From Agapetus fuscipes (taxonomy: Eukaryota; Arthropoda; Insecta; Trichoptera; Glossosomatidae), in the NCBI GenBank assembly GCA_951799405.1, contig OX637362.1, forward strand, positions 12,696,493 to 12,760,492: a stretch of DNA of 64,000 nt. The letters run 5' to 3'. The notes beneath the pieces are model-generated. The model was not told where the DNA came from and searched no databases. It saw nothing but the letters and a program-made list of their open reading frames with translations. Position numbers and translations under genes: made by a program. The stretch's first letter is position 1; every line of letters starts with the position of its first letter. Below, piece by piece: positions 41,621 to 51,929 of this stretch.

Positions 41621-42056
41621 CAACGACGATACCTGTTGAAAGCACCGGTTCTCATCAGATCACCGAAGTTAAGCAACATTGGGCGCGGATGCTACCTGGA
41701 TGGGTTACCGCTCAGGTACAACGCGTGTTGTTGGGATTTCTTGAACCGGTCCGTAGTCCAGTGGCAGCACTTCGGACTCGTTAATGGAAGGTTGTGGATT
41801 CGGATCCCGGCGGAGCACACACATATATACCTACCATTTATATTTCGAATGTGCTCTTCGCTGAGTTGAAAAATTCATAAACCTTTACCAAAGACCGGTC
41901 ACTGAAAGGTCCATCCAACCTTACAACAACTGGGTCTTGCTTGAGAATTGGCGCTTTCTACAGCGAACACCAAGCTCGCAGAGGGCTCTTGAGGTGTGAT
42001 TCACACAAAAACAGCGCTCACCAAATAAATCATCCTAATATTATTTTTATTATTAA
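41621..42056 (+). mobile_element. 5S-SINE-1, complete
   Basis: Uninterrupted copy of the chimeric SINE: 5S-like head 41621-41734 (CAACGACGATACC to GCGTGTTGTTGGG), linker ATTTCTTGAA, tRNA-like head from 41745 (CCGGTCCGTAGTCC, box B GGATTCGGATCCC), core with GGTCCATCCAACC, tail type 1 (GCGCTCACCAAATAAATCATCC) and a short TTATT end. Confidence 0.85.
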
Positions 42057-42225
42057 ATCCTTTTGCATCCCTTTGCATCCCAATGACAGTGCATCACATG
42101 ACAAAACATCACATTGATAGAACAACATTGAAAATAAATCGCAATATCAAAACATCGTCAAGACCAAACGACACATGACAAAACATCACCAACAACACGA
42201 ACATTCATTTTGACTGATATGAACT

Positions 42226-42350
42226 GGTTGACGTAAGGCCGGCCCCCTTAACTGTAAAAATTAATAGGTGCCACACGCCACATGCAACTCTTTCGGGTAT
42301 AATGCAGTAAGAAGTTGCTTTTTATGTGCAGATTAGTTCAGTTTTTTTTT
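42226..42350 (+). mobile_element. SINE-3 3' end
   Basis: From CTGGTTGACGTAAGGCC to GATTAGTTCAGTTTTTTTT, diverged. Confidence 0.65.
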
Positions 42351-42499
42351 TATCTAATAATTATAATCGGTGGCGCTAAATTTTCTCAAGTTTTTTTTTG
42401 TCATGCCGTTTATACTATTTTCTGTTTTGAGATGTTTTGTCATGTGATATTTTTTCATGTGCCGTTTATGATTTATTCTGTTTATTCTGTTTAAGGTAT

Positions 42500-42755
42500 C
42501 GTCCCTCCAGTGCTTGTTTGGCTTATCTACAATTCGATTCAAAGATAGTCTTTCAATGAAATGGTCTTAAGAATCGCATTCGACACAACCTGAGCTAAGA
42601 AAAAACGTAAAACACGATAGTGTGAGTCGTGAAAGCAGAATATTTTCAAAATCAATTTCCAGGATTCATGAGACACATTGGTCAGTACACATACAAACAT
42701 TACTCATGTGAAATTACCTCTCATAGACATAAGAGAAGCAAACACTAAGGGGACG
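42500..42755. mobile_element. MITE-6 copy
   Basis: Termini CGTCCCTCCAGTGCTTGTTT and, inverted, CGTCCCCTTAGTGTTTGCTT. The interior shares GAGCTAAGAAAA and CACATTGGTC with the copy at 11573. Confidence 0.65.
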
Positions 42756-43102
42756 GAAGGTGATTTTTGTCAGGTGATCTTTTGTCTTGTGCTATTTTGG
42801 CATTGTGATGTTCTTTCCTGGGACGTTTTGTCGTTGCTTTGTTTTGTCATGTGACGTTTTGTTTTGTGATGTTTTTTTCATTATAATATATCGTTCTTTT
42901 GAGGTAATGTCATTTAATGATTTGTCATGTAATGTTCTGTCATGTCATGTTAAGTCATGTGACGTAATGTCATGCGTTGTTTTGTCAATATGCCGTTCTA
43001 ACATATAACCTTGTGTAAGGACGCTGTTTATAGCGCCGCGTTCGCTTTTACTCTAAAAGAACCAGCCGCGCAAACTTACCCCGTGATACTTTCTTTATAT
43101 AC

Positions 43103-43329
43103 CGTGCCCCCAGTGCTTGTTTGGCTTATCTTACATATGATTCAAAGATGACCTTTAAATTAAATCGTCATATTATTCACAGTATACATAATCTAAGCTA
43201 ACAAACGTAAGACACGATAATGCGAGAGTTGTTTTAAATATTTCTAAAAACAATTTCCAGTTTTCATAAGACATATTGGTCCAGAAATTACCTCTGATGG
43301 AGATAAGACAAACAAACACTAAGCAGACG
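43103..43329. mobile_element. MITE-6 copy with 4-bp duplication
   Basis: Termini CGTGCCCCCAGTGCTTGTTT and, inverted, CGTCTGCTTAGTGTTTGTTT, flanked by ATAC on both sides (ATAC is offset one base on the left). 4 bp agrees with AACA at 11573. Confidence 0.65.
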
Positions 43330-43468
43330 ATACTGCGAAAATTGAGGTAATAATTCTATGAAGTGGCTATGAAGGTGATTTAGTTCTTAACGACATGAAG
43401 CACCAGTCTTTGACGCCCCACATTGTTTATAGTGAAAACAACGTGTCTCTACTCTGTCTTCAATATAT

Positions 43469-43813
43469 TGTTACGATTTTTGGTTCGAATACTTTTCAAA
43501 TAAAACTCTACTCTTCTTTTTACTCATTTATTTTACACGTTTATATTTATTTTTACAAAGACACTCTCATTTATTTCATTACACTGGTTTTAGTTCACTG
43601 GTCGAATTTGTTTAATAAAGCAACTTGCACCCTTTTATACTGAGAGAGTCGAACACTCCGGAATACATAACTGCTCGAAGCTTCTCGAAGTACTTCGTCT
43701 AGAGACTTCTCTATTTACACACAATTATCAATCGTACCCACCAATACAATAAAGAATTCCTATAACTAATACTTATACATTTTTTAATATTTACATTGCC
43801 TATTTACATAACA
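43469..43813 (-). mobile_element. Solo LTR (LTR-1), minus strand
   Basis: 345 bp, TGTTACG...CATAACA, ATAT duplicated (43465-43468, 43814-43817). TTTTATACTGAG is the complement of the TATA region and CAACTTGCACCC is shared with the other two copies. Confidence 0.8.
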
Positions 43814-43817
43814 ATAT

Positions 43818-44281
43818 GTACATATCACCATAGAAACCTATAAAATCCCCATAGCAACTATATTTGCTACAAATACCCTCAAGCTTTGTCAAAAGTATGA
43901 AAATATCTGAAATTTGTCAACGTTTCCTCTTAGAAAAATAAATTACGAAAACATGTTCCGACCTCATTATGTATCTATTAACGCGGGTATTTCTTACCGT
44001 GAGCATATTGCCTATATACTTGAACTTTTCGAGTTCTAGAAATAAGTGTCACTTTTGCAAGCAAAATATTTCGACAAGTGAAAAATCCTTTTGATGAAAT
44101 TAATCATACAAATTAGTATTTTGAAGTGAAAAATTACCACAGATTTTACAATACATTTTCGTTCTTCAGTTGGAACATCTACAAAATCACCCACTTGGGA
44201 CTTGGTTAATCACAGGCGGGCATGTTGACGGTATAAAGGTCACCGATTAACTAAATATAGAGTTTTTCAAAATACATTAAA
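43818..44281. other. Unassigned stretch
   Basis: AT-rich, no match or coding signal. Confidence 0.35.
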
Positions 44282-44620
44282 TTGGAATTTGTTTTCTGTT
44301 TGTTGTCCATAGATATTATTTTTTATTGATTTGTAAATGTAATTTGTCGTGTATGTTCCTTGACTTATAGGTTGGTATGCGGCTGACCCCCCATGCTGTA
44401 AAAATAGTTCACTTTGCCAATGTCACCCCTGTTACAGGGATGGACGGCAAGAGTTGCAGGGTGTATGTCCATTTGAGATTTGGTTTTTATGTTGAGGGTT
44501 CACATGAGGCATGTGCAAGCGCGAACTTGTACATGTCTGGTTGTGAGAATGCATGTAATTAAGAATCTCCAATGTAACATATCTTTGCAACTTGGATTAG
44601 ATTAGATTAGATTAGACACG
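44282..44620 (+). mobile_element. LINE-A 3' UTR fragment with rep-A
   Basis: Begins in the LINE-A UTR (TGTTGTCCATAGATATTATT), then rep-A from GTTCCTTGACTTATAGG to four ATTAG units. Confidence 0.8.
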
Positions 44621-45147
44621 CGTTAGTACAATTCATGTAAATAGAGGCATTGCTGTCTTAGCCCACCCAGTGACTTATACATCGATGATTGCGACAGCAA
44701 AAACGTTAATTTTACTTGAATTCTTTTCAGAGTGGTATAACAACTTTGGCACTTATTTTTTTAAATATTGTTTGGATTTTTGATATTTTAAAAAATCACA
44801 TTGATCCAAACATTAAAAAATGTTTTTTTTCTTCTTTATGGCGAATTCCCGCGTACAGCAGGGGCGCCAGTGTCAAGATGTATTCAAATAACCCAATAAT
44901 AAAACAATGTAGGTATATCTATGGGGCATTTTAAATAAAAGTAGGGAATTTAAATAATGGTAGGTAAATCAAATAATGTGTAATATGTAGGGGAATTAGT
45001 CAACTTCAATTGTTATGAGATTGTAGTATTTCTTGACGGGTAGCAGACCCATAACGAGAGAAAAGAAACGATTAAATTAAATACGAGTTTGACTTGGTTT
45101 AGTTTAATTATTGTAAGTAGATCTGAGATCTGTTTATTCAAGACTTT
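44621..45147. other. Unassigned stretch
   Basis: Plus-strand frame of 72 residues at 44716-44934 without recognisable motif. No repeats. Confidence 0.35.
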
Positions 45148-45501
45148 CTAATCTAATCTAATCTAAGTTGCAAAGATATGTTACATTGGAGATTTACATT
45201 ACATGCATTCTCACAACCAGACACGTACAAGTTCGCGCTTGCACATGCCTCATGTGAACCTACAGCATAAAAACCAAATCTCAAATGGACATACACCCTG
45301 CAACTCTTGCCGTCCTTCCCTGAGACAGGGGTGACATTGGCAAAGTGAACCATTTTTACAGCATGGGTGGTCAGCCGCATACCAACCTATAAGTCAAGGA
45401 ACACACACACACGACAAATTACATTTTATACATCACTAAATAATAATATCCAAATACAAAATATCCATTTACAAATAAAACAAATTCCAATTTAATAAAC
45501 C

Positions 45502-46828
45502 CTAGCCGCCAACATTACAGATCAACCGCCATTTCTTTCTGTCCTTACATACTTCTTTCATTTCCTCCAGAGTCATAATTTTCTTCATACAGGCTCTTCT
45601 TTTATTATGACTCTGGATATTCCATTCATTCGCAATTTCGGATATTTGGTCCATCCATACCTTTCTCGGTCTTCCTCTACCACGACATCCATCTATTCTA
45701 CCAACATATACTTTCTTCGTCAGTCTTTCCTCATTCATTCTCTCCATATGCCCAAACCATCTTAACAAACTTCTTTTAATCTTCACTTTCACACTTTCTC
45801 TTGCACCACATTCTTCTCTTACAAAATCATTCCTCACCCTGTCACTCCGTTTTTTCCCAATCATACTTCTTAGAAAGTCCATTTCAACAGTATGGACTTT
45901 ACTAATTTCACTTTCATTCACCGTCCAGGCCTCGCTTCCATACATCAAGGTGGGTAAAAGTATGCCACTGCGTACCGCCAATCGAGCATTTTTAGATATG
46001 TTTTGATTTTTGGCGATACAAGCTGTGGCACCCAGTACACACCTGCCCTTCATTACTCTTCTTTCAAATTCACCGGTCATTCTTCCATCTTTTTCAAACT
46101 TACTTCCCAGGTATACAAACTCATTTACGACATCAACATTCATTCCATTAATTTTAAATTCATAATTCATACTTTCATCATCTCTTTCAAAAATCAATAC
46201 TTTCGTCTTACTTGCATTCAACTTCAGATGGTTACCTAACAAAGCTTCATTCAATCTAGAGAGCATTGTTTGCAATTCCACTGCTGAATCAGCTACAACA
46301 GCGTTTTTCAACCTGTGGGTCGCGACCCCCTAGGGGGTCGCGGAGCCTCTGTAGGGGGGTCGCGAGAGGTCGAGAAAACTTCAGTTTTTTTATACTACAT
46401 ATAATTTGTGAGACTTAAATAAAAAGTCGAAAAGAGTTAAAATTATTATGTTAAATTAAATATATTAAAAAAAGGGTTGGGGGGTCGCGAAATATTTTTT
46501 GATACTAGGGGGGTCGTGTCATGAAAAAGGTTGAAAAACACTGAGCTACAAGAACTGCATCATCTGCATACAGTAGAACACTCACTTTGCTCTCTCCTAT
46601 CATCAATCCACAATCATTAAGTCGAGCATCTCTGACACACTTGTCCATGACTATGTTAAATAGCCATGGACTCATCACACATCCTTGCCTCACACCCTTA
46701 TAAACTTCAAACCACTCGCTATACTCACCATCAATACGAACACATGCCTTACTATTTTCATAGTTGGCATGCACCGCACCTAGGAGAGCCCCATTCACTC
46801 CGTATGCTTTCAAAACATCCCATAACAT
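45502..46828 (-). pseudogene. LINE-A reverse transcriptase, interrupted
   Basis: Minus-strand coding sequence in two parts. The upstream part (46828-46552) holds R-Q-G-C-V-M-S-P (motif B) and Y-A-D-D-A-V-L-V (motif C). The downstream part (46298-45502) holds L-K-L-N-A-S-K-T-K (motif D), L-M-Y-G-S-E-A-W-T, R-W-F-G-H-M-E-R-M and G-R-G-R-P-R-K-V-W and ends C-N-V-G-G. Without the MITE the two parts would read on through V-A-D-S-A-V-E-L. The N-terminus and motif A are absent. Both parts are otherwise open, so the MITE arrived recently or the copy is young. Confidence 0.85.
46299..46543. mobile_element. hAT MITE with exact 8-bp duplication
   Basis: Starts CAGCGTTTTTCAACCTGTGG and ends, inverted, CAGTGTTTTTCAACCTTTTT. 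The CAG(T/C)GTTTTTCAACC terminus followed by GGGTCGCGA blocks is characteristic of hAT-type MITEs. AGCTACAA is duplicated exactly (46291-46298 and 46544-46551). Non-coding, 245 bp. Confidence 0.9.
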
Positions 46829-46875
46829 ACCTCTGTCTACTGAGTTTTGATGAATTCAAATGGAATCTACAATCT

Positions 46876-46970
46876 TAGCTTTTTTAAGGAACCCTGTGCG
46901 GAAGGCCCCCCAATTCTTGAGAGGTTTGGGGTCTACGTCGCCCTGGAAGGGTGCCGCAAAGGTGTTGCTT
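46876..46970 (-). mobile_element. SINE-1 tail type 2 scrap
   Basis: TTTTTTAAGGAACCCTGTGC to GTGCCGCAAAGGTG is the inverse of the type 2 tail, diverged. Confidence 0.55.
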
Positions 46971-46980
46971 GAATTGTTAA

Positions 46981-47170
46981 GTTGCAAATATATTATTGAT
47001 ATTTAAGGCTCATATTTGATGCATATCCACAAAAAAAGCGCATGTTATTTCTCGCTTACACATGATGCATGCGTACTTACATACAAAATAAACCAAACTT
47101 TACATCTTTAACTCCTGCTGCCTTCCCTGGATCGGGATAGCATTGACAAAAGTAAACCAAGTTTTTGAAA
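46981..47170 (-). repeat. rep-A copy, old
   Basis: Antisense, strongly diverged, closest to the copy at 3076 (shares TTTAAGGCTCATATTTRATGC), suggesting an older rep-A subfamily. Confidence 0.6.
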
Positions 47171-47171
47171 C

Positions 47172-47430
47172 ATTCCTTGACTTTTAGGTTGGTATGAGGC
47201 TGACGACCCATACTGTAATAAAATGCTCACTTTGCCAATGTCACCCCTGTTTCAGGAAAGGATGGCAAGAGTTGCAGAGCTTATGTTCATTTGAGATTGT
47301 TTTTTTTTTATATTGTAAGTCCACATGCGGCATGTGTGAGCTCGAAATTATGCGTGTCTGCTTGTGGGAATGCATTTACTATGAATCTCAAATGATACAT
47401 ATCTTTGCAACTTAGATTTAGATTTAAGGA
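47172..47430 (+). repeat. rep-A copy
   Basis: From ATTCCTTGACTTTTAGG to an ATTTAGATTTAAG tail, full length. Confidence 0.8.
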
Positions 47431-48132
47431 AGTCATCCTTATCATTACCAAAGTAAGCCAGTTTTCAAGATTTAAAATACCTCCATTATTCCAATTTAAA
47501 AATTTCTACGTTCTGTTCTAAATTCAAAATGTAAAACGACATAATTAAAGTTTATATACACCGCGTAAATGCGCTTTAATTCCTTCGCATGATTTCGCGT
47601 TTGAGTTAGCCTCACATAAGTCGCGTTTAAGGGACTTAAGCCAGTGCATAAGTCGCGGTGAAGCTCAACATAAACGTCTTTTGAAAAACTGAGCCACGGT
47701 GAATTCCACCTCAAGTGTAAAGTTTCTTTTTTCTACTCAATCATAGCGTTTAGAATAAAGTGTACGGAAACTTAAACTGCACCTCTTGTGAGCGTTTGGT
47801 TTTCATACATTTTTGGTTGATTTTTCACGTTTGAGTTACTGACTCACTGGGTCGTACGTTCCGATAAACGTGTGAAGGGAAATCTGTTCGTGTGAACGCT
47901 TGTATGCGAGAAGGTTACGGGAGTATAATGCATACCAGGGTGGTTCAAAGAATTCAAAATAAATTTTAAATGAATTTGTGAAAATTTCCATGAGAAAAAT
48001 TAAAGGGTTTGTTTGCAATGACACTCAAGAAACTAGTTGGAAACATCAGTGAAATTTAAAGATTTACAAATAATTTGGGAAAAATTCCTTGCAGTGCTTT
48101 TTCTATTATTGATAATTACTTGAAGTTACTAT
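47431..48132. other. Unassigned stretch
   Basis: 47570-47660 repeats the word TAAGTCGCG/CGCGTTT several times. No repeat family or gene recognised. Confidence 0.35.
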
Positions 48133-48575
48133 TATTCCTTGACTAATAGGTCGTATGAGGCTGTATACTGTAAAATACTGTACCCAAACTGTAAAAATAA
48201 ACCCTGTTTAAAGCAGTTCGGCAAAAGTTGCAGGGCTTGTGTTCATTTGAGGTTCGGATTTTAATTTGTATGTACATATGTGTAAGCGTGAACTTATACG
48301 TGTGATGATGATGATGATGAGTTGATGATTTCTTTATTGCGCCGTTTCGTGATGTAGTCACTCCAAGGGCGCTGGTGCAAACGATGCCAGAAATTTGCTT
48401 GTCTTCAGTGCATTCCGGAACTTTCCATGGTCCTCTAGCTCTCTCACATGATGATCTCTCACGTGTCTGCTTGTGATAGTGTATCTAATATGAATCTTAA
48501 ATGCTAGTGTCTGTTTGTGGGCATCTAAATCTTAAATATTAACAAATATTTGCAACTTAGATTATAGATTAAAGA
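48133..48575 (+). repeat. rep-A copy split by LINE-E
   Basis: rep-A at 48133-48303 and 48461-48575. ACGTGT is duplicated at 48298-48303 and 48461-48466 around the insertion. Confidence 0.75.
48304..48460 (-). mobile_element. LINE-E 3' end, short insertion
   Basis: 157 bp matching the 3' part of 22028-22455 (TTCGTGATGTAGTCACTCC, TTGTCTTCAGTGCATTCCGG), with the GATGATGATG tail at its left end. Confidence 0.8.
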
Positions 48576-48831
48576 TTGAGAGTGTTATATTATGACGAAA
48601 ATATTTACAACCATGAGCTTCTTCTATTTGTTGGCTAGCCATTTCAATCTTCCCACTCAGAATCAGATTTGTTATTATTTTTATTTTTCCATGGTTGATA
48701 AGGAGCCCCACTTTCTTAGCTCGTTTGGTGTCTCTATCCATCTGAAAGGTGCCCATTTCTTATTATTTTCTTGCTAAAAGTCATCAATCTTCTCTTATAA
48801 AACCTTCCTCCGTCAATATTTCTTCCTTCAG

Positions 48832-49071
48832 TACCCTTAGTATGAGTTACAAAACTTGAGAAAAGTAAAGTTTACGGAAAATATTAAAGAGTGATTACTC
48901 CCAAAATCTGCCGTTTTTGTTTCTTACACTTTATGATCTTAGCAAAAGAGTTACAGTGATGAAGAAAATCAAGTTCAAACAAACAAAAACGGCAGATTTT
49001 GGGGGAAATCACTCTTTAATAATTGCCGTAAACTTTACATTACTCAAATTTTGCAACTCGTACTAAGGGTA
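48832..49071. mobile_element. MITE-5, second copy
   Basis: 240 bp, inverted relative to the copy at 32291. The same CAG flanks both ends (48829-48831, 49072-49074). Confidence 0.8.
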
Positions 49072-49074
49072 CAG

Positions 49075-50177
49075 TTTGTCTCTCTGTTACAGTTAGGCGC
49101 CCGATTACAGTAAGATGGTTTTGCTGACATGAAAGCCCCGAATTGCCACCTCAAATGTATTTGACGTGTGGTTTGTAATAATAAAAAAATCAAAACAAAA
49201 ACAATGAGATCAGAATACTTTTGAACATTTGTCAGTCTTGTATGTGACGGCCATCATTAGCAAATAATAACAAAATATTTGCACGCATTTTCTCTATAAA
49301 CTCATCTGGGTGACGACACAAATTTGTCTACGCCAACTCACATTGAAAAGGCGAATTCATTGGTAATTTTGTTAAATATTTAAATGCCCATCTTACAAAT
49401 CCATTGATATTTAGATTATTATACAAGTAACATGTCGCCACCTTGAAGATAAATCTGAAGTGCTGATTCACTGATTTCAGAAATTGTGGATAAAACATTT
49501 TTTTGGGTGTAACTTCTCATAGTTAGTGAACTAATTAAAAGGAAGTGCTCATAAAAAACTTCTAAACTACATGATTTATCCACTTTTGTAGTGTTTTCCC
49601 TCGTAGAAAATAAGACAAAAGTGTATTTATCTGAGAAACCTATGCTAGCTCAATATGTCACTTATTCAGTTTTACCTCTATTTCGTCAAATTTAAAACGG
49701 CGAATAAATAAAAACAATGTTTTATTTGATAACTTGATCCACCCAGCCGCGGTGCTGCCAACCGTACATAGGTAATAATAAAAATATACGGGGTGAACCG
49801 CGAGAAAAAAAAAACCCCGAATATTGTAACATATTTTCCCGCCATAAGTCACCCGGAACAATGATAAATCCAGTGTTGCAAACGTGAAAAAACGTATCGG
49901 CCGAGTGGGGAAAAGAAGAGCGTTTTCCCTGATTACGCGCTTTCCGCATCCCCACATTTGGGGAATTTTTATTTCCCCTAATACCAGCGGTCCCCGAAGG
50001 CGGGCCCCGTGTTTTATTTTTGTATTTTTTTTTTGTGTGATACATTGGAGCGAACACATTTTTTTTCTGTTCTACTTTTGGCCAACATGGATTTTGATTC
50101 GTGTCACGGTGTAGACACGCTATGAAAGAAATGTTTTATTTTCTTATGAAAAATGAGGAAAAAATATATTTATAAAT
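49075..50177. other. Long unassigned stretch
   Basis: 49780-50060 is GC-richer with overlapping minus-strand frames of 111-133 residues. Neither shows a recognisable domain and their overlap suggests compositional openness. Otherwise AT-rich. Confidence 0.35.
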
Positions 50178-50355
50178 GATTGGTCCGTAGTCTAGTGGTA
50201 ACGCTTTGAAATCGTAAATAGAAAATCGTGGGTTCGAATCCCGGCGGAGCACAAAAAATGTATCATTTATATTTTCAAACACTATCTTCGCTGGGTTGAA
50301 AAATTCACATACACCAAACACCGGTCACCAGGGCCCTTCCAGCCTTACAGAAACT
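50178..50355 (+). mobile_element. SINE-1 head and core, truncated
   Basis: TTGGTCCGTAGTCTAGTGG with box B GGTTCGAATCCC, core to GGCCCTTCCAGCCTTAC. Confidence 0.75.
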
Positions 50356-50417
50356 GTGAATCATTTTTTACAGTATGGATGTCCTTGACTCATATGCTGG
50401 TTCCATGACTTAAAAGT

Positions 50418-50690
50418 TGGCTCCTTGACTTGTAGGTTTTTTAGAAGAGTCACCACCCATGACTCAGTGACAAAAATTGTTTCACATTGCCAATGTTACC
50501 CCCGTTTAAGGAGAAGATCGTCAAAAATTGCTGGGACTACGTTCATTTGAAGTATTGATTTTAATTTGTAAGTACACATGCAGCAATTTGTAAGAGCGTT
50601 CTTGCACGCATCTGTTTGTGGGCATGCGTTTAATATGAATTCTTGTTTATATATTATATTTGCAACTATAATTGTAGATGGATTGTCAGC
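50418..50690 (+). repeat. rep-A copy, very old
   Basis: Recognisable order of blocks (GGCTCCTTGACTTGTAGG, CACATTGCCAATG, GAACTACGTTCATTTGA-like, TTTGTGGGCATGCG, TTGCAACTATAATTGTAG) with heavy divergence. Confidence 0.6.
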
Positions 50691-50825
50691 ATGATACTAA
50701 TCTGCAAGTCAAAAAACTAATAAAAAATAATACTTTAAAAAAAAATTCTCAAAATTTTCACCTTACCATCATTATGGGCCCATTAAACTCATAATAATAG
50801 TAATAATAATAATGATAATAATAAT

Positions 50826-51063
50826 AATCTAAGTTGCAAGGATATATTCATTCAAAGCTCTCAGATGTATGCCCACAAACAAACACGTGTATTTCGCGCT
50901 TACAAATGCTCATTGTGTACTTACAAATAAAATCCAAACCTCAAATGAACATAAGCCCTGCAACTCTTGCCGACATTCCCTGAAACAGGGGTGACATTGG
51001 CAAGGTGAACCATTTTTTATAGTATGGGTGGTCAGCCTCATACCAACTTATAAGTCAAGGAAT
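50826..51063 (-). repeat. rep-A copy, ATA-tail subfamily
   Basis: Antisense next to an AAT microsatellite (50795-50828), ends AAGTCAAGGAAT. Confidence 0.8.
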
Positions 51064-51065
51064 AA

Positions 51066-51490
51066 CATCGTTTCACCAAAAAACAATTCAAACTAAAACA
51101 CCCACAAGAGTCTCCGTTCAAGTTTCCTTACATTTTTTTTGATAAAACGCAAGGAAATGTTTTATACACTTTTTTCAAGTTAACCACATCGTTTCACTAA
51201 AAAAACAATTCAATCTCAAACTCCCAAAAGAGGCTCTATTTAAGTTTCCTTACATTTATTGTGAAAACGCAATGGTGGAGCTTAATGGAATGTTTCACAC
51301 AATTATTTTCAACTCATATCGTTTCACTAAAAAACAATTCAATACAATACATTACAATTCTAAATTTATGTAACGCCTTTTCATGATTTTAAATCATTCC
51401 AAAGGCGCTTGTTCAATCTTAAACTCCCAAAAGAGGCTCTATTTAAGTTTCTTGACATTTCTTGTAAGAACGCAATGGTGGAGTTTAATG
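51066..51490 (+). repeat. Three-unit tandem repeat, about 121 bp per unit
   Basis: Units start at 51066, 51187 and 51315 (CATCGTTTCAC, AAAAACAATTCAA, CTCCCAAAAGAGGCTC, TTAAGTTTCCTTACATTT, AACGCAATGGTGGAG). The third is broken by a 68-bp insertion. Confidence 0.75.
51344..51411 (-). mobile_element. Short LINE-E-like 3' end in the tandem repeat
   Basis: TAACGCCTTTTCATGATTTT to CCAAAGGCGCTTG corresponds to the extreme 3' end of LINE-E. TTCAAT duplicated at 51338-51343 and 51412-51417. Its tail is ACAATACATTACAA. Confidence 0.6.
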
Positions 51491-51929
51491 ATTTTTCTTA
51501 TACTTGGAGTAGTTTTCATATTTCCCACCCCCCTACCGTTGGCTATCAAGCATTCCCACTTTATTCTTGCTAACGAAAATTGATCGCATCAATTTGGGCC
51601 GCCGCTCCGCAAGAAGAGTATGAAAGAGGAGAACACGTAATTTGGTGGGAAAGTTTTTTTTTCTGTCTTCCCTCACACCCCCTCCATTGTGGGGTTTGAT
51701 GATTTTTCAAGGAATTTTCTACACGTCAACACCAGCGGTTTTCCATGCCGATGACTCGCAAATCTTGAGGTTGGAAAATTTTAGATGGGACATCGTTGAC
51801 TTGGTGCTTGATGGTCTTATGCCCATCAGAGGTAATTTCAATGATTAATCAAATCATAAGCAAGCCAAGCAAACACTAGGACGACGACATGTAGGTCTTT
51901 CTCATATCTATTCTATTGTTTTTTGATGT
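51491..51929. other. Unassigned, MITE-6-like at the end
   Basis: 51790-51890 (ACATCGTTGACTTGGTGCTT, CATAAGCAAGCCAAGCAAAC) resembles MITE-6 termini. The rest is not assigned. Confidence 0.35.

Larger units (their letters stand above)
40858..42998. repeat. Degenerate 15-bp minisatellite complex
   Basis: Unit close to CATCACATGACAAAA in clusters at 41041-41160, 41448-41552 and 42090-42200, and in inverted orientation (TTTTGTCATGTGATG) at 42400-42470 and 42770-42990. Between the first clusters lies a duplicated block of about 145 bp (40890-41037 and 41172-41325, sharing ATCAAATTAACGYTTACACG), period about 290 bp. A third block start at 41598 is cut by the 5S-SINE. Internal minisatellites are known in some MITEs and Helitrons. 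I see no Helitron ends here. Confidence 0.7.
45148..46844 (-). mobile_element. LINE-A, 5'-truncated, split by a hAT MITE
   Basis: rep-A (45148-45401), 3' UTR, coding part at 45502-46298 and 46552-46844. It aligns with the copy at 54650 from the polymerase F-D-S-V-D region to the end. The 245-bp MITE separates the Tyr-Ala-Asp-Asp motif from the thumb. Confidence 0.85.

Noticed and set aside
41745..41820. Functional tRNA gene in SINE-1, SINE-2 or SINE-3 heads
   Set aside because: Box A and box B are recognisable, but acceptor-stem pairing is not preserved and the same sequence recurs many times with a constant non-tRNA body.
41041..42990. CRISPR array
   Set aside because: The 15-bp units are degenerate, spacing is irregular, spacers are not unique sequences of constant length, and the context is eukaryotic.
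40858..43330. Helitron
   Set aside because: No 5' TC start with a matching 3' CTRR end and terminal hairpin could be identified at the borders, and no Rep/helicase sequence is present.
49658..50059. Overlapping minus-strand frames of 133 and 111 residues as genes
   Set aside because: They overlap in different frames, carry no recognisable domain and lie in a GC-richer patch where stop codons are rarer.
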